This document shows positions 6,515 to 10,571 of a DNA stretch of 10,571 nt, one piece after another. This DNA is from CAWELS01 sp964468205 (GTDB lineage Bacteria > Acidobacteriota > Terriglobia > Bryobacterales > Bryobacteraceae). Every line of letters begins with the position of its first letter. Position 1 is the stretch's first letter. The DNA is taken from assembly GCA_964468205.1 (NCBI GenBank), contig CAYXVG010000116.1, positions 1-10,571 of the forward strand. Direction: 5' to 3'. The notes below the pieces were generated by a model, which saw only the letters and a list, made by a program, of their open reading frames with translations, was not told the DNA's origin and ran no database searches. A program made the translations under genes and the position numbers.

Positions 6515-7432
6515 ATGCGGATGGTCATGATTGTCGGAGTACTGGGCAGCATCATTGCCGCCGGCCTGTCGGCCCAGAGACTCGAAACACAACAGCTCGA
6601 TCCGAGCCACGTCATGCGAGTGGAGACGGCGCGGGATCACCTGACCGTGATCGAGGTTGCCGATCCCGTAACCATGGTGGCGGTCGGCGCTCCCGGCGCG
6701 TTCAACGTGGAGCGCAGGCAGAACAAGGTCTTCATCAAGCCGGTGCAGGACGACGCGCGCACCAACCTTTTCATATGGACGAGTGCTGGCCGCTACGCCT
6801 ACGAGCTTGTCCCCGCCGCCGGCGTTGAGCAGATGCACTTTGCCGTCGATCAGCCACCCACGGTGACGCGCGCCAGCCTTAGGGACGAAGCGCGTGACCA
6901 GGCGCCCAAGACGCCAGTGTTGCCGCTGGAGATGTTGACCGACGGGACACCGATCGTCGTCGAAGGCAGACGGGAAACCGAGCATCGCGTGGAGGTCACA
7001 ATTCGTGATCTCTACCGCGACGGCGAACGAATCTACATTCGATACGCCTTTGTCAACAGGAGCGACGCCGCCTACCAGCCTGTCGAGCCGGCGGTCTGGG
7101 AATTGAGCGGGGTGCGATCTCCAATCTCGCTGCTCGGTGCGGGCAACCGCCAGCTCAGCGAGCGCCTTGTGAAGAGACTCAAGTGGAATGGCTCGACCGA
7201 GGTCAAGGTCGTGAATGCCGGCCAGAGCCAATACGTTGACCCTCACGGTCAGGGTCTCGGCTGGGCGATTCTTGACAGCCGTCAGATGCCAGCGAATGAA
7301 TCGCCGATCCTGCGCATGCGGTTTGCGGCGGATCGCCGCGGCGCCGTCGAAGCCGTGCTTGTGCTCGAACAATACACTGAACAGCGGGAGGTGGCCAATG
7401 TCCAGACCCACACCATCGCGGGTGACCAGTGA
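6515..7432 (+). CDS. VirB9/TrbG-like periplasmic T4SS protein
   Basis: The product is 305 residues, starting with a signal peptide (MRMVMIVGVLGSIIAAGLSA|Q). The N-terminal half matches the VirB9/TrbG pattern: a beta-rich segment HLTVIEVADPVTMVAVG (42-58), then VFIKPVQDDARTNLFIWTS (72-90) and YAYELVP (95-100). The KP-x5-TNL-x2-T motif is the most recognisable part of the family. VirB9 links the inner-membrane complex to the outer-membrane pore with VirB7 and VirB10. The C-terminal half (about 155-285) is also beta-rich, but I do not see the usual VirB9 C-terminal pattern. The ATG at 6515 is chosen because GAGGGA (6503-6508) sits six bases upstream and the signal peptide begins there; an upstream GTG at 6350 would bury it behind 55 polar residues. 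The end overlaps the next small gene by 35 bases. Confidence 0.8.
   Translation: MRMVMIVGVLGSIIAAGLSAQRLETQQLDPSHVMRVETARDHLTVIEVADPVTMVAVGAPGAFNVERRQNKVFIKPVQDDARTNLFIWTSAGRYAYELVPAAGVEQMHFAVDQPPTVTRASLRDEARDQAPKTPVLPLEMLTDGTPIVVEGRRETEHRVEVTIRDLYRDGERIYIRYAFVNRSDAAYQPVEPAVWELSGVRSPISLLGAGNRQLSERLVKRLKWNGSTEVKVVNAGQSQYVDPHGQGLGWAILDSRQMPANESPILRMRFAADRRGAVEAVLVLEQYTEQREVANVQTHTIAGDQ
7386..7391 (+). promoter_or_regulatory. Ribosome binding site for the small overlapping gene
   Basis: GGGAGG, continuing to GGGAGGTGG, lies six bases before an ATG at 7398 inside the 3' end of the VirB9-like gene. It supports an internal start in a second frame. Confidence 0.65.
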
Positions 7433-7628
7433 ACAAGTCTCAGACGAACTCGGCAGACTTCTTCAGGAGCGGACGGACATTGGGCTGTGCAACTGGCTCA
7501 CCGATGTTTTTTTCGAGCCGAGGAATCCCTTCCAACCGAGTCGGCGTCAGCCAAAGCGCTGGGTCTCAATTGTTGGCGCTCTGACGGGCCTCGCCCTGCT
7601 CATCGTGTGCTATTTCCACATCCTCTGA
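7398..7628 (+). CDS. Small single-helix membrane protein, overlaps VirB9-like gene
   Basis: The product is 76 residues. ATG at 7398 has a strong ribosome site and overlaps the upstream gene by 35 bases in another frame, so translation is probably coupled. The N-terminal 55 residues are soluble, with an amphipathic helix (EQVSDELGRLLQERTDIG) and a motif CNWLTDVFFEPRNPF (31-45), then a basic patch (SRRQPKRW) and a C-terminal membrane helix at about 55-74 (VSIVGALTGLALLIVCYF). The basic patch before the helix predicts an N-in orientation. I do not recognise the family. Its place between VirB9-like and coupling-protein genes suggests a small T4SS accessory or a regulator of the coupling protein. 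It does not look like a VirB7 lipoprotein, since there is no lipobox. Annotation pipelines could miss it because of the overlap. Confidence 0.65.
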   Translation: MSRPTPSRVTSEQVSDELGRLLQERTDIGLCNWLTDVFFEPRNPFQPSRRQPKRWVSIVGALTGLALLIVCYFHIL

Positions 7629-7640
7629 GGGAGATCCTCT

Positions 7641-9425
7641 GTGTACCAACGACCCAACATGGGATATCGTCCGTCGCTTGTCGACGATAACCCGGCGGTC
7701 CTCGTGATGTTGCTCGTTGTGGGTGTGGGCGCGGTGTTGGTCATGTTTGCGAAGTACGCCTGGTTCATTCGAGATGAGCAGATTGTCGAAGCGTGTCTCT
7801 GGTTGGCATGGCTCAGCGTTGTCGGCTACTTCGTCCTCTGGGAAACTCATAAGGCGCCGAAGGCCCGCGAGGCCGCCTGGCCCAACCAACTCCCCACCGT
7901 TCCGACTCGCGGCGAACGGAAGATAATGGAACAGGCGTGGAAGCAGAACGCAGTGGTGTTGGGCTATGATGTCCACGGCAAGCCATGGTTTTGGTCCGAC
8001 GACACGCGTCTAATGCAAGGTCTGGTGCTCGGTCAAACGGGCAGCGGTAAGACAACTCTCTTGCGTAGCATCATCACCCAGGACCTGATGCGCCAGGCGG
8101 GTTCGGGTGAGAACCGGCGCAAGATCCCGATGATGATCTTCGACGGGAAGGGAGACCTGGAGTTTTTCGAATCGCTCGTTCCCTACATCCATCGCGCCGG
8201 CCGCCTGGCGGATCTGCGGCTGCTGAATCCCTCGCGGCGTGAGCTGTCGGTGCAGTACAACCCGTTCGCCTCCGATGACGACGACTACATGGCGCAGGTG
8301 TCGATGGTGTTCGGGTCGTTCGACCTGCACGACGAATTCTTCGCGAAGCACCAGTTGAACTACCTGGCCGACATCGTGCGCATCCTGCACTACACCGGGA
8401 AACGCTTCAACTTTTACGACGTGATGGTGATGGCGCTCGACCAGGGCGTCATCGAAGAGCAAGTGGCGATTGCGCGGGCGCGCATCACTCGCAGTTCCAG
8501 TGTGTCGACCCAGCGGCGGCTGAACTTCGAGATGTCGGCCAAGAACCTGTACCAGTCGTTCCGCGACCGGGAACGGGTACCCAAGATCCAAGGTCTGCTG
8601 AACGAGTGCATGACATTTCTCGATGACGAGCTGAGCGTCATCACCGGGCCGTACGACGACCTGCTCTCCATCAACGACGTCATCGAGCAAGGTCTGATTC
8701 TGTTCGCGAGCCTGAACATCAACAAGAACACCGCGCCGGTGCGTGCGCTGGGCAAGATGCTGTTGCAGAACCTGCAGCTCGTAGTTGGCAAGCGGTACGA
8801 GTCGGAGACGGAACGCAAGCGCAAGAACCGGCCGCTGTTCTCGGTGGTGCTGGACGAGTTCGCGCCGTTCGGCTACCGCAACTTCGCGCAGATCCTGCAA
8901 ACCGCGCGCGGCACCAACACGGCGTTTCTGTTCTCCATGCAGTCGCTGCCGCAATTGCTCCAGGTCGGCCGGGGATTCAAAGAGGATGTCTCATCGGCGC
9001 CCGGCACAACCATGCTCTTGCAGACACGTGACGAAGAGACATCCAAGTTCTTTCAGCGGGCTTCCTCCCAGATCCCGGTGCAGAAACGGACGCACACATT
9101 GTGGCGTAAGGCCATCCTCGGGTTCGAGCGGTACGACATGACACCGTCAGCCAGTGAGCGCGAACAGCTCGAGTACCGGGCGCAAGATCACCATCTGAAG
9201 AACCTGGGCAAAGCCAAGATGGAGATCCTCATGACGGACCCGGTCAAGGGAACAGTGCACGGTCAGTTGCACATCCGGCCGCCGTCCGACGTGCGCGTCC
9301 CGTGTTTCGAGCCGACGCTCTTCCCCAGACTTCGTTCGTCCCGCGCCGACTCGAAAGGCGCGAACCTACGGTTCAAGGATCAGAAACTGGCGGCGACCAT
9401 CAATCTGCCGCGGCGAGGGATGTGA
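7641..9425 (+). CDS. VirD4/TraG-type type IV coupling protein
   Basis: The product is 594 residues. Two N-terminal membrane helices lie at about 18-37 and 49-67. A RecA-like P-loop ATPase domain follows, with Walker A GQTGSGKT at 131-138, the FDGKGD element at 167-172, and Walker B VVLDEF at 402-407 followed by FSMQS at 431-435, a pattern typical of VirD4/TraG/TraD coupling proteins. An insertion of about 200 residues between the Walker motifs is the expected all-alpha domain. Coupling proteins form hexamers at the inner membrane, recognise the relaxosome and protein substrates and drive DNA into the channel. The length is normal for the family and all motifs are intact, so it looks functional. 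The GTG start has GAGGGAG at 7627-7633 and lies 12 bases after the small membrane-protein gene. The MMIFDGKGD wording is closer to TraD/TraG-like ATPases from ICEs than to classical VirD4. Confidence 0.9.
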   Translation: MYQRPNMGYRPSLVDDNPAVLVMLLVVGVGAVLVMFAKYAWFIRDEQIVEACLWLAWLSVVGYFVLWETHKAPKAREAAWPNQLPTVPTRGERKIMEQAWKQNAVVLGYDVHGKPWFWSDDTRLMQGLVLGQTGSGKTTLLRSIITQDLMRQAGSGENRRKIPMMIFDGKGDLEFFESLVPYIHRAGRLADLRLLNPSRRELSVQYNPFASDDDDYMAQVSMVFGSFDLHDEFFAKHQLNYLADIVRILHYTGKRFNFYDVMVMALDQGVIEEQVAIARARITRSSSVSTQRRLNFEMSAKNLYQSFRDRERVPKIQGLLNECMTFLDDELSVITGPYDDLLSINDVIEQGLILFASLNINKNTAPVRALGKMLLQNLQLVVGKRYESETERKRKNRPLFSVVLDEFAPFGYRNFAQILQTARGTNTAFLFSMQSLPQLLQVGRGFKEDVSSAPGTTMLLQTRDEETSKFFQRASSQIPVQKRTHTLWRKAILGFERYDMTPSASEREQLEYRAQDHHLKNLGKAKMEILMTDPVKGTVHGQLHIRPPSDVRVPCFEPTLFPRLRSSRADSKGANLRFKDQKLAATINLPRRGM

Positions 9426-9433
9426 GGTTGACG

Positions 9434-10225
9434 ATGCAGATCATTGTCAGCCTTGCTCTGACGGTGAGTGCACTGATCGCGCAAGCGCCGCCTGAATCGG
9501 AAACTGGCGCCTACCCAGAACCCTCGGCGCAACGGAAGGATATGCAGAGCGGCGCCGGCGGGGTCACGGTGAATCCCGAGCAACCGTACCGGCCGATTCC
9601 GGCGGAGCGCGCGCGAGCACCGCAGCAGAACTTCTTCGAGTTCCTGCTTCGATCCGCCAATCCCCGGCAGATTGACTGGGGCGCGGAGATCGACCGGCGC
9701 GTCCAAAACCTTCTCGGCCACTCGGTGAACAACCCGTATTTCCGGCTGTGCGCCGTCCAGCTCGCGCTGATCGTCTTCCTGCTGGCGCTTTGCTACTTCT
9801 GGTACGACAAAGCCGAGAAGACCAAACAGATCGCGACCGAGAACCTGACCGACGCCCTCAACGCCAAATCGTTCGCCGACCAGAAAGCCCTAGAAGCCAT
9901 CGACCGCTACAACGAGCACATCGAGAAGTGCAACCGCGCGATCGAAGCGCAGGAGTCGGGCCTGCCGCGCGGGGGCGCGCCGGATTGGCAAGACGAGATG
10001 CGGCGGTTGCAGACCAAGTTGGTGAGCGCCGAAGCGGAAGCCGCGCGCCTAGCCAAACAGCTTGAGGATCGAAAGGGGATCCAGGCGCAGATGGAGGAGC
10101 GCGTCACGCAACTCGAAGCCGAACTCCAGCGCCGGAAGGCGGACCCAAACCAGGAACTGGTCGCGCGACTGCAACGTGCCGAAGCGCAGTTGGGCGCGAA
10201 GCGACCGCGGAAGAACGGGTCGTGA
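9434..10225 (+). CDS. Coiled-coil membrane protein of the conjugation operon, unrecognised
   Basis: The product is 263 residues, family not recognised. The first 17 residues are hydrophobic (MQIIVSLALTVSALIAQ) and look like a signal peptide or anchor. Residues 18-65 are Pro/Glu/Gly-rich and likely disordered. A short amphipathic segment (FFEFLLRSANPRQIDWGAEIDRR cut at about 67-89) precedes a membrane helix at about 104-124. Beyond it, residues 126-170 are helical (DKAEKTKQIATENL, QKALEAIDRYNEHIEKC), and 186-235 form a coiled coil with alternating charged residues and repeated RL/QLE spacing. The C-terminus is basic (KRPRKNGS). If the N-terminus is cleaved, the coiled coil should be cytoplasmic, where it could contact the coupling ATPase or relaxosome; that is inference. 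ATG at 9434 is preceded by GAGGT (9424-9428) and lies eight bases after the coupling-protein stop. Confidence 0.7.
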   Translation: MQIIVSLALTVSALIAQAPPESETGAYPEPSAQRKDMQSGAGGVTVNPEQPYRPIPAERARAPQQNFFEFLLRSANPRQIDWGAEIDRRVQNLLGHSVNNPYFRLCAVQLALIVFLLALCYFWYDKAEKTKQIATENLTDALNAKSFADQKALEAIDRYNEHIEKCNRAIEAQESGLPRGGAPDWQDEMRRLQTKLVSAEAEAARLAKQLEDRKGIQAQMEERVTQLEAELQRRKADPNQELVARLQRAEAQLGAKRPRKNGS

Positions 10226-10228
10226 GAA

Positions 10229-10571
10229 ATGCGCTACCGGCCCGGCACGATCGCAATCTCCGACAGCACCGACATCCCAATCCTCAGGACCGTGTACCGG
10301 GCGGGTCACCTGACCATCCGGCAGTTGTACGAGCATCTGCATCCGACCGGGCTGACGAAGAACAGGTGGGACAGCTTCAACCGCCGATTGCGGGTGCTGG
10401 CTGCGCACGAGTTCGTGGTGCGCACCGCCGTTGTCGGAATGGAGAGCGATGTGGTTTCGCTTGGCGAAAACGGGGAGCTGCTCTTGCAGGGTCGCGAACG
10501 GCTTCTCGTCGAACGGGCATCGCGGACGAACGGACGCAGCAAGCGGTCGCAGGTGTGGCACGACGTCGAGT
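10229..10571 (+). CDS. Winged-helix protein, replication-relaxation type, 5' part
   Basis: The frame is open from ATG 10229 to the right edge with no stop, so this is the first 114 residues of a longer protein. It reads as a winged-helix domain: ILRTVYRAGHLTIRQLYEHL (first and second helices), NRWDSFNRRLRVLAAHEFV (recognition helix and first strand), VVRTAVV, then VVSLGENGELLLQ (wing strand and LT-like helix). Order and spacing resemble the plasmid replication-relaxation family (Replic_Relax, PF13814), whose members act as DNA-binding proteins near transfer or replication origins. The residues WHDVE at the edge fit the start of that family's second domain. The start is three bases after the previous stop and has only a weak ribosome site (GTGAGAA), suggesting translational coupling. 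A transcription regulator of MarR or PadR type is the alternative. Confidence 0.6.
   Translation, partial: MRYRPGTIAISDSTDIPILRTVYRAGHLTIRQLYEHLHPTGLTKNRWDSFNRRLRVLAAHEFVVRTAVVGMESDVVSLGENGELLLQGRERLLVERASRTNGRSKRSQVWHDVE

Noticed and set aside
7239..7258. GACCCT...AGGGTC hairpin inside the VirB9-like gene
   Set aside because: Short, coding, no T-run; probably chance in GC-rich sequence.
8010..8954. 314-residue open frame on the - strand
   Set aside because: It lies antisense inside the coupling ATPase gene, which has intact Walker motifs. Its His/Arg/Val-rich composition is typical of the shadow of a high-GC gene.
1..10571. CRISPR array, tRNA or rRNA genes, insertion-sequence ends
   Set aside because: I saw no regularly spaced repeats, no tRNA-like cloverleaf and no transposase or terminal inverted repeats on either strand.

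Overview
This window is a GC-rich, single-strand gene cluster from the conjugation region of a mobile element, either an integrative conjugative element or a plasmid. All genes are on the + strand and tightly packed, with small overlaps and short gaps. Several products are recognisable parts of a P-type (VirB/Trb-like) type IV secretion system (T4SS). Codon use and protein style fit a high-GC Gram-negative-type bacterium. An acidobacterial or deltaproteobacterial-type host is possible, but the sequence alone does not settle this. The window cuts the cluster at both ends, and I see no VirB4, VirB10, VirB11 or relaxase in it.

Layout. 1-1139: two tandem paralogous VirB5/TrbJ-like genes, the first cut by the left edge. 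1152-2300: a VirB6/TrbL-like polytopic membrane protein. 2304-3059: a VirB8/TrbF-like bitopic protein. 3083-3454: a small unrecognised gene. 3438-3697: a non-coding stretch full of stem-loops, ending in a hairpin that resembles group II intron domain V. 3711-6350: an 879-residue protein that I read as a single-chain, two-barrel RNA polymerase of the cellular RNA-dependent RNA polymerase/YonO superfamily. 6515-7432: a VirB9/TrbG-like secreted protein. 7398-7628: a small one-helix membrane protein overlapping the previous gene. 7641-9425: a VirD4/TraG-type coupling ATPase. 9434-10225: a membrane protein with a coiled coil. 10229 to the right edge: the start of a winged-helix protein of replication-relaxation type.

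How they fit together. The VirB5/6/8/9-like proteins would form the envelope-spanning channel and the coupling ATPase would feed it DNA and protein substrates. The right-edge protein suggests that the DNA-processing (relaxosome) genes begin there. The striking feature is the polymerase. It sits between the VirB8-like and VirB9-like genes, which are usually neighbours in Trb-type operons, together with a small unknown gene and a structured RNA-like region. A polymerase embedded in a conjugation operon could prime or transcribe the transferred single strand, possibly in the recipient. That role is inference; the polymerase assignment rests on a set of collinear motifs visible in the protein.
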